This document shows positions 10,553 through 20,041 of a stretch of DNA of 64,000 nt, piece by piece. Both the position numbers and the translations under genes were made by a program. The notes under the pieces are model-generated. The model worked only from the letters and a program-made list of their open reading frames with translations. It made no database searches and had not been told where the DNA came from. This stretch comes from an uncultured Burkholderiales bacterium (GTDB lineage Bacteria > Pseudomonadota > Gammaproteobacteria > Burkholderiales > Burkholderiaceae_C), in contig CAMFGY010000006.1 in NCBI GenBank assembly GCA_945952065.1, forward strand, positions 62,001 through 126,000, written 5' to 3'. The first letter of the stretch is position 1. The number at the start of each line of letters is the position of its first letter.

Positions 10553-11497
10553 TCAAAGGCTGTAGTCGCTGGAGTCGCCGTTCATGGCGCGCTCCAGCAA
10601 ATGTCTGTTCAGTCGGTCGGACAGCAGTTCCGCGAAGCTGTAAACATAATTGCGCAGATAAGCGCCACGCTTGAAGGCGATGCGAGTCACATTTTGGCCG
10701 AACAAATGACCCAATGGGCGAGACACCAAATCGCCCCCGGGTGGGTCATCTCGAACCGCCATTTCCGCCACGATGCCCACGCCCATGCCCAGCCGAACAT
10801 AGGTTTTGATCACATCCGAATCGATGGCTTCCAAGACGATGTTGGGGTGTAAGTGACGGGCTGCAAAAGCCTTGTCAATGCGGGTTCGGCCTGTGAAGCT
10901 GGGGTGATAGGACACCAAGGGTTCTGCTGCCAGTTGGTCGAGCGTGGGGCGCTCGACCTGCGCGAGCGGATGTTCGGCTGGCACCACCAGCACATGCTGC
11001 CATTCATAGCAGGGCAGGCTGACCAAATCCTCGATTTGGGCCAGGGACTCCGTGGCCAAGCCAACATCGGCGCTGTCGTCCAGTAGCATGCGAACCACTT
11101 GATCCGGTGTGCCCTGGTGGAGGCTCACACGGACCAAGGGCAATTGCCTTCGTAACTGGGCCACCGGTCCCGGCAGCACATAGCGGGCCTGGGTGTGGGT
11201 GGTGGCGATCGATAGCGTGCCGTTGTCTTGTTTGGAGTATTCCTCGCCAATGCGCTTGAGGTTGCCGACCTCGCGCATGATGATCTCAATCGCCGCCAAG
11301 ACCTGCTGGCCGGGTTCGGTGATGCGTCGCAAGCGCTTGCCGTGGCGCGAGAAGATGTCGATGCCCAGTTCTTCTTCCAACTCCAAAATGGCTTTGGAAA
11401 CACCGGGCTGGGAGGTGAAGAGCGCTTTGGCGGTCTCGGTCAAATTGAGGTTGCGCCGGGCGGCCTCCTGCACAAAGCGAAATTGGTGCAGATTCAT
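10553..11497 (-). CDS. cysB: CysB family LysR-type transcriptional regulator
   Basis: MNLHQFRFVQEAARRNLNLTETAKALFTSQPGVSKAILELEEELG is characteristic of CysB/Cbl. Confidence 0.88.
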   Translation of the reverse strand: MNLHQFRFVQEAARRNLNLTETAKALFTSQPGVSKAILELEEELGIDIFSRHGKRLRRITEPGQQVLAAIEIIMREVGNLKRIGEEYSKQDNGTLSIATTHTQARYVLPGPVAQLRRQLPLVRVSLHQGTPDQVVRMLLDDSADVGLATESLAQIEDLVSLPCYEWQHVLVVPAEHPLAQVERPTLDQLAAEPLVSYHPSFTGRTRIDKAFAARHLHPNIVLEAIDSDVIKTYVRLGMGVGIVAEMAVRDDPPGGDLVSRPLGHLFGQNVTRIAFKRGAYLRNYVYSFAELLSDRLNRHLLERAMNGDSSDYSL

Positions 11498-11904
11498 GGG
11501 GGCGGGGCCTTTTGTGCGTCGAGCGTTGTTGCGCCTGTGGTCAGCCAGGACAAGCTGGCCTCGGTCATGGCTTGAACCACGCGTTCTTGCTCACCAATGG
11601 CTGGATGAAGCAACCATTCCACGGCATCGCCATACTGCGCGCGCAGGCGTTCGAGCAGCGGAGGGATGTCGCGCCGTACATGGCCGCCGGTGCCTAAAAA
11701 CATGGGCACGATGTGGATGCGACGGCAGCCCTGCGCTACGAGTTGGTGGGCGGCCTCCTCCAAACTGGGTTGCATGAACTCTAGAAAGGCCAAGGTCAGT
11801 GGCATTTCGGGGCGATCAAGGCGAATTCGCCGCGCCACTTCTTGGAAGGGGCGGGCCCAGTCGGGGTCGCGTGCGCCGTGGGCAAAAAGCAGCATTGCGT
11901 TCAT
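11494..11904 (-). CDS. CbiX/SirB-type sirohydrochlorin chelatase family protein
   Basis: LLFAHGARDPDWARPF and VPMFLGTGGHVRRDIPPLLERL; overlaps cysB start by 4 nt. Confidence 0.88.
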   Translation of the reverse strand: MNAMLLFAHGARDPDWARPFQEVARRIRLDRPEMPLTLAFLEFMQPSLEEAAHQLVAQGCRRIHIVPMFLGTGGHVRRDIPPLLERLRAQYGDAVEWLLHPAIGEQERVVQAMTEASLSWLTTGATTLDAQKAPPP

Positions 11905-11934
11905 TCGGGATTCCAGCGCAAAAGGGAAGGGGCA

Positions 11935-13077
11935 TCAGCGGTAACGAACCAGCCATGCAAATGCAGCCATGGACAGGCCAAGATAAGCCAGGCTGGGCGC
12001 TGCAGAAACCATCCAGGGCGTCCAGTTTTTCAGCACACCGATATGGCCGGCCACATTGTTGAGCAAGACAAAGCTGATGCCCAGCATGATGCCGCCAAAC
12101 ACCTTCAAGCTGATACCACCGGATCGCCCGTGCAGATAGGCAAAGGGCAGGGCCAAAGCCACCATCACGAAACAGGCAAAGGGATAAAAAGCTTTGCGCC
12201 AAAACTGAATGTTATGGGCTTGTGCCGATTGTTCTTGAGCGGACAGATGTTGGGTGTAGCGGTACAACTCGATGGTGGACATGGAATCCGCAGGCAGCAC
12301 GGCCGCTGCAATCACGCCGGCATGCAATGAGCTTTGCCAATTCAAGCTTGGCAGATGACTTTCTTTGACCACTTGCCGTTGCTCTCGCTCGGTCTGCAAG
12401 GATTGGCTCCCCGCTGGGGGGATGTGCTGCCACTCTGAGATCTGAACTTGCTCCAAGCGCCATAAGCCTTGGCTGTCCACCGTGGCCGATTGGGCTTCGA
12501 TGCGGGCTTTCAGTCCGCCGTAGATATCGAATTCAAAAATGCGCACGCCCAAGAGATGCCCTCGCGCATTCGCTTGGCTGACGTTGATGGAATAGCTGCG
12601 GTCTTGCCCGTCCACCACTTGGTGGTCTTTCAACCACGCGCCGCGTTGGGCTGCGCTGGGATCGCCGGTGAAGCGGCTGCGCATCAGGTCGGTCTGTGCA
12701 TCGAAGTAGGGGGCTGCGAAGTCGCCGATCAAAAACGTCAATGCAGCCAACACCGCCGCCAAGCTGGCCAGAAGGCCCAGGGCACGGCGCGGCCCCAGGC
12801 CACCGGTGCGCAAAATCGTGAACTCACTGGACTGGGCCATACGGGCCAGTGAAAAAATGCTGCCAATCAAGGTGCTGATGGGCAAGAGTTGGTAGGCGTG
12901 GCCGGGGAGCTTGAGTAAAGCAAGCAAGGCGGCTTTGGCCGCACCCGCGCCCACCCGGTTCATGCGCTCCAGTTCTTCGACAAAGTCGATGAAATAGAAC
13001 AGCGCCAGAAAGGCCGCCGACACAAACAAAATGGAGCCAATGAGGTCGCGATACAGCAGTCGTCGAACGGTCTTCAT
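11935..13077 (-). CDS. lptG: LPS export ABC transporter permease LptG
   Basis: YjgP/YjgQ family ORF adjacent to lptF; ATG overlaps the lptF stop. Confidence 0.92.
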   Translation of the reverse strand: MKTVRRLLYRDLIGSILFVSAAFLALFYFIDFVEELERMNRVGAGAAKAALLALLKLPGHAYQLLPISTLIGSIFSLARMAQSSEFTILRTGGLGPRRALGLLASLAAVLAALTFLIGDFAAPYFDAQTDLMRSRFTGDPSAAQRGAWLKDHQVVDGQDRSYSINVSQANARGHLLGVRIFEFDIYGGLKARIEAQSATVDSQGLWRLEQVQISEWQHIPPAGSQSLQTEREQRQVVKESHLPSLNWQSSLHAGVIAAAVLPADSMSTIELYRYTQHLSAQEQSAQAHNIQFWRKAFYPFACFVMVALALPFAYLHGRSGGISLKVFGGIMLGISFVLLNNVAGHIGVLKNWTPWMVSAAPSLAYLGLSMAAFAWLVRYR

Positions 13078-14198
13078 GCCTGGGCCGCTCCTGGCGTGGT
13101 CTCAGGCTTGGAAGGGCTGCGCCGCCAAGGTAGACGCATGCGATTGCCTTGCTCGCGCAAATACAACAAGCTCAGTGCGAGCACAAACACGCTGCCGTGC
13201 ACTTTCAGCAAGCCTTCGCTCAAACTCATCTGGCCCGTCCCCACCCAAGATTGACTGAGGCTGAGCAGATTGAAATAGACCACGAAACTCAGCAGGGCAA
13301 AGAGCAAGTTCCAGCTATTGGCTCGTCGGGGATTGGTGGCCGCCATGCTCAGGCCAAGCAGCGCCATATTGAGGCAGGCCAGAATCATGCCGAAGCGCCA
13401 AGCCAGTTCACCGTCATTGCGCGGGTTGGGATCGCGCAGCAATTCGAGCGTGCCGGTCGCTTTGGGTGGGGGTTTCTCGGCGCTGCGCAGCACTTGACTG
13501 TCTGCAAGGATTTTGTATTGCTCAAACCGGGCCAAGGACTTTTCACCCGTCTCTGGATTGCTTTCATTGCGTTGCCCGCGGTCCAGGACCAAGAAGCGCT
13601 CGGTGTCGGTCAGCTCAATATGGCCTTTGGCTGAGGTGGTGACGGCCTCGGTTTTGCCTTGATGGGTGAGGATGAAGACATTGCGCCCGGTTCGACCATC
13701 TGCGCTGTCGCGATCGATGAAAAACACGCTGCTGCCGTCTCGCGATGACTGAAACTGGCCGGGGGCCACGCGCGACAGGTCGCCGCGCTTTTGGTACTGC
13801 TCGCGCAACTGCGCACTGTTCTCGTTACCCCAGGGCCAGAGCAAGAGTTCCAGAACAATGACCGCCAGCAAGACCGGCATCGCCAGTTGAAGGACGGGCT
13901 TGATGAACCGGCGCAGGCCAATGCCGCTGGCGAACCAAATGGTCATTTCCGATTCGCGGTACATGCGCCCGAGCGAAGCCACGATGCTGATGAACAAGGA
14001 CAGCGCGAGCATGGTGGGCAACTGCGCCAGCGAGGCGTAGCCCATCAGCAGCAGCACGTCTTGGGGTGCGACATTGCCCCCGGCCGCCTGACCCAGGGTG
14101 TTGATCAACATCATCGTCAGCACAATGGTCAGGATGACCACCAGGGTCACACCGAAGCTGCGCGTCAGTTCGGAACGTACAGAGGAATCGAATAACAT
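13074..14198 (-). CDS. lptF: LPS export ABC transporter permease LptF
   Basis: YjgP/YjgQ family permease; divergent from pepA as in many proteobacteria. Confidence 0.93.
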   Translation of the reverse strand: MLFDSSVRSELTRSFGVTLVVILTIVLTMMLINTLGQAAGGNVAPQDVLLLMGYASLAQLPTMLALSLFISIVASLGRMYRESEMTIWFASGIGLRRFIKPVLQLAMPVLLAVIVLELLLWPWGNENSAQLREQYQKRGDLSRVAPGQFQSSRDGSSVFFIDRDSADGRTGRNVFILTHQGKTEAVTTSAKGHIELTDTERFLVLDRGQRNESNPETGEKSLARFEQYKILADSQVLRSAEKPPPKATGTLELLRDPNPRNDGELAWRFGMILACLNMALLGLSMAATNPRRANSWNLLFALLSFVVYFNLLSLSQSWVGTGQMSLSEGLLKVHGSVFVLALSLLYLREQGNRMRLPWRRSPSKPETTPGAAQA

Positions 14199-14226
14199 CC
14201 GGGCACTTTATTTATTCGGCGACATT

Positions 14227-15696
14227 ATGGACTTCCGTACACAGTCTGCGTCTTTTGACGCATTGGCCGGCATCAATGCCGACGCTTTGATTCTGGTTTT
14301 GGGCGGCGAAGAGTTGCCCGCCGGGCTTGATCCCGCGCTGGCCGCGCTGGTCAAAGACGCCATCAAGCTGGGTGATTTTGAGCTCAAGTCCGGCAAGGTT
14401 TTGAGTTTGCAGCGGGCAGCGGGTGTGAAGGCGCCTCGGCTGGTCTTGGCTGCAGCGGGCAAGGCCTCGTTGAAGAGCGCTCGTGCCGCGTTTCAGGCAG
14501 CACTTGGGCAGTTGAAAGGTCGTGGCGCAGCGCATGCGGCGACTGCCTTTGTGGGCTTCGATGCCATGACCGAAGGCTTGGCCGAGCAGTTCGTTTTGGC
14601 CGCAAACGATGCCATTTATGTGTATCGCCACACCAAACCCAGCGCACCGGCCCCGGGCAAGTTGGACAAGCTGAGTCTGCTGTTGAACAAGGCGGACGAA
14701 GGCGCAGCAAAAGTCGCCAAGCTGGGTTTGGCGCGTGGTCAAGCGATTGGTGCGGGCATTGAATTGGCTCGCGAATGCGCCAATCGTCCTGGCAACTATG
14801 CGACGCCCACGTACTTGGGTGAACAGGTCAAAGCGATGGGCAACAGCCACGGTTTGAAGGTCGAAATTCTGGACCGCAAGGCGGTAGAAAAACTCGGCAT
14901 GGGGTCCTTCCTTTCGGTGGCCCAGGGCTCGGATGAGCCTTTGCGTTTCATCGTGGCGCGCTATGACGGCGCGCCCAAATCGCAAGCGCCCGTGGTGCTT
15001 GTGGGCAAAGGCATCACCTTCGATTCGGGCGGCATCTCTTTGAAGCCTGGCGCCGAAATGGACGAAATGAAGTTCGATATGGGTGGCGCGGCCAGTGTCA
15101 TCGGGACTTTGCGTGCCGTGGCCGAACTCAAGCCCAAGCTGAACTTGGTGGTCTTGGTGGCTGCATGTGAAAACATGCCCAGCGGTCGAGCTCTGAAGCC
15201 CGGTGATGTGGTGACCTCCATGTCTGGCCAGACCATTGAGATTCTGAACACCGATGCCGAAGGCCGGTTGGTGCTATGTGATGCCTTGACCTATGCCGAG
15301 CGTTTCAAGCCGGCGGTGGTGGTGGATGTGGCCACCCTGACCGGGGCTTGTGTGATCGCCTTGGGTGGTGTGCGCAGTGGCATGTATGCCAGCGATGATG
15401 AGTTGGCCGCTTCCTTGTCGGCAGCCGGTGACGCAGCTCTGGATCCTTGCTGGCGTTTGCCGCTGGACGAAGAGTACGAAGAGGGCTTGAAAACCAACTT
15501 CGCGGATGTGGCCAATGTTGGCTCGCGCGCTGGCGGCTCGATCACGGCGGCCAAATTCTTGCAGCGCTTTGCGAGCAAGTACCGTTGGGCGCATTTGGAC
15601 ATCGCCGGCACCGCATGGAAGGGCGGGGCGGCCAAAGGCGGTACCGGTCGGCCGGTCGGCTTGCTGACGCATTTCGTCTTGTCGCAGGCCAAGTGA
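14227..15696 (+). CDS. pepA: leucyl aminopeptidase
   Basis: Peptidase M17 signature NTDAEGRLVLCDALTYAE; start at ATG 14227. Confidence 0.95.
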   Translation: MDFRTQSASFDALAGINADALILVLGGEELPAGLDPALAALVKDAIKLGDFELKSGKVLSLQRAAGVKAPRLVLAAAGKASLKSARAAFQAALGQLKGRGAAHAATAFVGFDAMTEGLAEQFVLAANDAIYVYRHTKPSAPAPGKLDKLSLLLNKADEGAAKVAKLGLARGQAIGAGIELARECANRPGNYATPTYLGEQVKAMGNSHGLKVEILDRKAVEKLGMGSFLSVAQGSDEPLRFIVARYDGAPKSQAPVVLVGKGITFDSGGISLKPGAEMDEMKFDMGGAASVIGTLRAVAELKPKLNLVVLVAACENMPSGRALKPGDVVTSMSGQTIEILNTDAEGRLVLCDALTYAERFKPAVVVDVATLTGACVIALGGVRSGMYASDDELAASLSAAGDAALDPCWRLPLDEEYEEGLKTNFADVANVGSRAGGSITAAKFLQRFASKYRWAHLDIAGTAWKGGAAKGGTGRPVGLLTHFVLSQAK

Positions 15697-15721
15697 TGCT
15701 GCCGCAACAGGCCTTGCGAAC

Positions 15722-16153
15722 ATGACCGAGGTTTCTTTTTACACCGGAGTCCCCGATCGTTTGGCCTATTTGTGCCGACTGCTGAGAAAAGCTCAGCAGT
15801 CGGGCGCCCGCATGGGGGTACTGGGCCCTCTGTCAGTATTGCAGCGCTTGGATGCAGCCCTGTGGTCCTTTGAGCCTGCTGAGTTTGTGCCCCATCTCTT
15901 GCTGACCGAAGAGCTGGTGGCGTCCGAGCTTGTACAGGCCACGCCGATTCTGTTGGTGACCGACAGTGCTGCCTTGCCGCACCGTGAGGTGCTTTTGAAT
16001 TTGGGGGGGGAGATCCCGCCCGACTATGCCGAGTTCGAGCGCGTGCTGGAGGTGGTGTCGACAGAGCCTGAGCAGGTGCAAGCCGGACGGCGGCGCTACA
16101 AACAGTACGAAGCTTTGGGCCACGTGGTCAAGCATCACAAGGTGAGCCCCTGA
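15722..16153 (+). CDS. holC: DNA polymerase III subunit chi
   Basis: HolC-like 143 aa ORF directly downstream of pepA (conserved synteny). Confidence 0.88.
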   Translation: MTEVSFYTGVPDRLAYLCRLLRKAQQSGARMGVLGPLSVLQRLDAALWSFEPAEFVPHLLLTEELVASELVQATPILLVTDSAALPHREVLLNLGGEIPPDYAEFERVLEVVSTEPEQVQAGRRRYKQYEALGHVVKHHKVSP

Positions 16154-16155
16154 AT

Positions 16156-16797
16156 ATGCCGGCGATGAACAAACCGCACCGGGTCGTGCCGACCTTGACC
16201 GAGGTACTGGATGAGTCGCAACTCAGCCTCAACTCCGCAAAGACTTCAGCGCCTTTGCTGGATTTGGATTTGGATGAGGACATATCGCTGGACTCTGATC
16301 AGGGACTGAACGCCGCCCCCATGGTGGCGCAGGTCTTGGGCCATGAGGCTGAGATAGCCGTACCAAGCCCTGGCAGTGAGATCGAGTTGGACCTCTCTGG
16401 CGACTTTGATCTTGACTTGAGGCCCGTTGAATCCAGCCTTGACACAGCCTTGGACCTTGCATTGGACGATGCAAGCCCATTCCAGCAAGCCCGAGAACTT
16501 GACCCTGGGCTAGACCAAGGTTTAGGCCAAGACCAGTTGGAGGCGCGGGGGGCTCAGGATGCTGAAGGTTTTGTTGCGCAAGCGATGTCGGCGGCGTTGC
16601 CTCTTCATCCCTCTCAGTCAAAGAGCGCCGTCGACTCAGACGCGCTGCAGTTGAGTGCGGCCTTGCAGTCTTTGATGGTCCAGGCCGTGGACGCGGCGCT
16701 GGCCGATTTGCGCGAGAGCTTGCTGATGCGACTTGAATCCGTGGTCCGTCAAGCTGTTGCTGAACAGCAGGCGCAAGACCTGCATCAGCGCTCATAG
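16156..16797 (+). CDS. hypothetical acidic protein with LDLDLDE-type repeats
   Basis: 213 aa ORF immediately downstream of holC; low-complexity acidic N-terminal half. Confidence 0.6.
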   Translation: MPAMNKPHRVVPTLTEVLDESQLSLNSAKTSAPLLDLDLDEDISLDSDQGLNAAPMVAQVLGHEAEIAVPSPGSEIELDLSGDFDLDLRPVESSLDTALDLALDDASPFQQARELDPGLDQGLGQDQLEARGAQDAEGFVAQAMSAALPLHPSQSKSAVDSDALQLSAALQSLMVQAVDAALADLRESLLMRLESVVRQAVAEQQAQDLHQRS

Positions 16798-16974
16798 TTC
16801 AGCACTTCCCAGTCGCGCTTCATCGCGACTGATGGCAACACACGACAACGCTTGCAATAACTCATCGGTTTTCCATGCTTTCCCCATGTAGGGGAGCCTG
16901 ATTTTTGAGTTATGTTTGATGGGTTGAGATTTCAACAGCCAAAAGCTCTCCTTCTTCCAACTCGGAGGTAATTC

Positions 16975-18117
16975 ATGCAAGTTAAGTTGAATGTTGTCGT
17001 CGGCGCTGTTGCGCTGTTGATGAGCGGTACAGCCATGTCTCAGGATCTGGTTGTCAAAATCGGTCACGTCGGCCCAACCAGTGGCGCAATTGCCCACCTG
17101 GGTAAAGACAACGAGTTGGGTGCCCGTATGGCCATCTCCGAACTGAACGCCAAGGGCGTGATGATTGGTGGCAAGAAGGCTAAGTTTGAACTGCTGGCGG
17201 AAGATGATGCTGGCGATCCAAAGCAAGGCACTGCGGCCGCACAAAAGCTGGTCGACTCCAAGGTCAATGGCGTGATCGGCCACTTGAATTCGGGAACCAC
17301 GATCCCGGCTTCCAAGGTCTACAGCGATGCGGGCGTTCCCCAAATCTCGCCTTCGGCCACCAATCCCAAGTACACCCGTAACGGCTACAAGACCACCTTC
17401 CGCGTGGTGGCTGATGACGTCCATCTGGGCGGCACCCTGGGCAAGTACTCGGTCAAGGAACTGAAGGGCCAGTCGATCGCCGTGATCGACGACCGTACTG
17501 CTTACGGTCAAGGCGTGGCTGACGAGTTCGAAAAAGGCGTCAAGGCCGCTGGCGGCAAGATTGTGGGCCGTGAGTTCACTAATGACAAAGCCACGGACTT
17601 CACCGCTATCCTGACCTCTTTGAAGTCCAAGAAGCCCGATGTGGTCTTCTTCGGCGGTATGGACGCTGTGGCCGGCCCAATGCTGCGCCAGATGAAGCAA
17701 CTGGGCATTGAAGCCAAGTTTGTGGGCGGCGATGGCATTTGCACCGGCGAATTGCCGAAGCTGGCTGCGGGCACCATGGGCGACAACCAAGTCTATTGCG
17801 CCGAAGCTGGCGGTGTTGAAGGTGAATCCAAAGCGTCTTTGGAAGCCTTCAAGGCTAAATTCAAGGAGCAGTACAAGGTTGACGTGCAGATTTATGCGCC
17901 TTACGTCTATGACGCTGTCAAAGTGATGGTGGCGGCCATGGAAAAGGCAGGCTCTGCTGACCCGGCCAAGTATCTGCCTGTGTTGGCGAAGACCGAAGGC
18001 TACAAGGGCGTTACGGGCACTATTACCTTTGACAACAAGGGTGATATCAAAAACGGCGCTTTGACGATGTTCACCTACAAGGGTGGCGCTCGCTCGCAAA
18101 TCGCTGTGGTTCGTTGA
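16975..18117 (+). CDS. branched-chain amino acid ABC transporter substrate-binding protein (LivK-like)
   Basis: Signal peptide plus type 1 periplasmic-binding fold: VKIGHVGPTSGAIAHLGKDNELGARMAISELNAKG. Confidence 0.93.
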   Translation: MQVKLNVVVGAVALLMSGTAMSQDLVVKIGHVGPTSGAIAHLGKDNELGARMAISELNAKGVMIGGKKAKFELLAEDDAGDPKQGTAAAQKLVDSKVNGVIGHLNSGTTIPASKVYSDAGVPQISPSATNPKYTRNGYKTTFRVVADDVHLGGTLGKYSVKELKGQSIAVIDDRTAYGQGVADEFEKGVKAAGGKIVGREFTNDKATDFTAILTSLKSKKPDVVFFGGMDAVAGPMLRQMKQLGIEAKFVGGDGICTGELPKLAAGTMGDNQVYCAEAGGVEGESKASLEAFKAKFKEQYKVDVQIYAPYVYDAVKVMVAAMEKAGSADPAKYLPVLAKTEGYKGVTGTITFDNKGDIKNGALTMFTYKGGARSQIAVVR

Positions 18118-18142
18118 TCCACGAGCTCTGCCTTTAGAATCG

Positions 18143-18170
18143 AAAGCCCGCAGTCGCGGGCTTTTTTTTT
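18143..18170 (+). terminator. Rho-independent terminator after livK-like gene
   Basis: AAAGCCCGC-AGTC-GCGGGCTTT hairpin followed by 9-10 T. Confidence 0.9.
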
Positions 18171-18594
18171 GGCTCGATTCGCCTTGATCAGGGCACATAG
18201 ACGCCTGCCGTGCGTGGCATTGCAGCCATGGATGGATTCAAACCCGCAGCCTGCTGTGGAAAACGCACGATTGGGTGACTGGAAATATGTCTGAGATGCT
18301 GCGCCATCAGTTCTACTCTCGCCTGTTCTTTCATTTCAAAGCAAGTGGGCTCGAACTGGTGAGGGCCTCTGTTTTCTCAAGCTTGCCGCCCCCTTCAAAC
18401 GGGGGGCTTTCAAGTCCGGTGGCTGCAGGCATCATCGGGCCGCGATCAAGATGAGTGAGGCAGAGGTTGGTTGAAGTCGACGGTGTCAGTGGATATGGGT
18501 CTTGGAGCTTGCGGCCAAAGGACTCATACAGGCATCAGAGCGCGACTCAATTCACTTTTGTGCAGTGAACTAAGTCTTAGCGATCGGGAAAAAA

Positions 18595-19977
18595 ATGGTC
18601 CGAATTTTCAGTCACTATTTGCATAAGCAGACCTTGCTCCATGTCTTGTTTGACTTGGGCTTGATTCTGTTTGCGGTTGTCGCAGTGGTCCTGAGTCAGG
18701 GGGAGTCCGCTTCTTCGGTGATGCCTTTTGTGGCATCGCATGGGCTTTCGTTGGCAGGCTGTATGTTTGTGATCAACTCGGCCAGCGGCCTGTACCAGCA
18801 TGTCCACAACCGGTCCATCACTGAGTCTTGCGCGCGTGCGTTGCTGGGCTTGTTGTTTGGCCTGCCTTTGGCCTATGCGATTTTCAGTTTGATGCCTGTC
18901 AATGCCAATCATCGTGAGCTGATCACCATGGTGGCGATGGCTGCGGTGGCTGCTGTGATGGTTCACCGGGTTTATGCGGCCCATTCGGGCGCGCAGTCGC
19001 GCCTTCGGACCCGAATTTTGATTTTTGGTTCAGGCTCTGTGGCCAAGACGGTGGGTGAGACCCTGCGCGCGGCAGACCCCCATGCCTTGATCGTGGGTTA
19101 TTTGCCTGGTCCGAATGAAGAGCAGCAAGAAGTCCCTCAGGCAGAAATCATTGCCTCCCGCGGCACTTTGACTGAAACAGCGAAAAGCCTGGGTGTGGAT
19201 GAGATTGTGGTGGCCCTGTCGGAACGCCGTGGAGGGAGCATGCCCTTGCGTCAGTTGCTTGACTGCAAGTTGTATGGCATTCGCGTCGTTGATATCGCCA
19301 CGCATTTTGAAAAGACTCTGGCGCAGATCAAGATCAGCCATGTCAACGCAGGTTGGCTGGTGTTTGGCGATGGTTTCAACCAAGGTGTGGTGCGCACCGC
19401 ATTCAAGCGTCTGTTTGACATCGTGTTCTCCGCGGCGATTTTCATTGCGACTTTGCCGGTCATGCTCGTCACCGCAGTGATGATCAAGTTGGAATCTGCT
19501 GGCCCGGTCTTCTATCGCCAGGAGCGTGTCGGTTTGAATGGCGCGCCGTTCAAGGTGATCAAGTTCCGCAGTATGCGGACCGATGCAGAAAAGGACGGCA
19601 AGCCGCGCTGGGCCACAGTGAATGATGATCGCGTCACTCGCGTGGGGCGTTTCATTCGCAAGGTTCGGATCGATGAATTGCCGCAGTTGCTGAACGTGCT
19701 TCGCGGCGAAATGAGCTTGGTGGGCCCGCGTCCTGAGCGTCAGTTTTTTGTTGACGACTTGATTGGCAAGATTCCCTATTTCGCGGTTCGTCACAGCGTC
19801 AAGCCTGGTGTGACGGGTTGGGCGCAGGTGCGCTACGAGTACGGCTCAACGGTGGAGGACTCCATCGAAAAACTGCAGTACGACCTCTATTACGTGAAGA
19901 ACAACTCCCTGTTCCTTGACATGTTGATCATGTTGGAGACCGTGGCCGTGGTTTTGACCGGTAAGGGTGCTCGATAA
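18595..19977 (+). CDS. XrtA/PEP-CTERM system sugar transferase (TIGR03013/EpsB type, undecaprenyl-phosphate sugar phosphotransferase)
   Basis: Bacterial sugar transferase domain: KRLFDIVFSA, FRSMRTDAEKDGKPRWA, LPQLLNVLRGEMSLVGPRPERQFFV. Confidence 0.92.
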   Translation: MVRIFSHYLHKQTLLHVLFDLGLILFAVVAVVLSQGESASSVMPFVASHGLSLAGCMFVINSASGLYQHVHNRSITESCARALLGLLFGLPLAYAIFSLMPVNANHRELITMVAMAAVAAVMVHRVYAAHSGAQSRLRTRILIFGSGSVAKTVGETLRAADPHALIVGYLPGPNEEQQEVPQAEIIASRGTLTETAKSLGVDEIVVALSERRGGSMPLRQLLDCKLYGIRVVDIATHFEKTLAQIKISHVNAGWLVFGDGFNQGVVRTAFKRLFDIVFSAAIFIATLPVMLVTAVMIKLESAGPVFYRQERVGLNGAPFKVIKFRSMRTDAEKDGKPRWATVNDDRVTRVGRFIRKVRIDELPQLLNVLRGEMSLVGPRPERQFFVDDLIGKIPYFAVRHSVKPGVTGWAQVRYEYGSTVEDSIEKLQYDLYYVKNNSLFLDMLIMLETVAVVLTGKGAR

Positions 19978-20041
19978 AATCGGCAGTTGAATCGGCGCAA
20001 TTGCCGATTCTGTCGCCATGCATGGCATGGTTCAATACACC

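Noticed and set aside
16792-18198. 468 aa minus-strand ORF antisense to the livK-like gene
   Set aside because: Mirror ORF of a strongly coding gene, no recognisable domain and it spans the terminator
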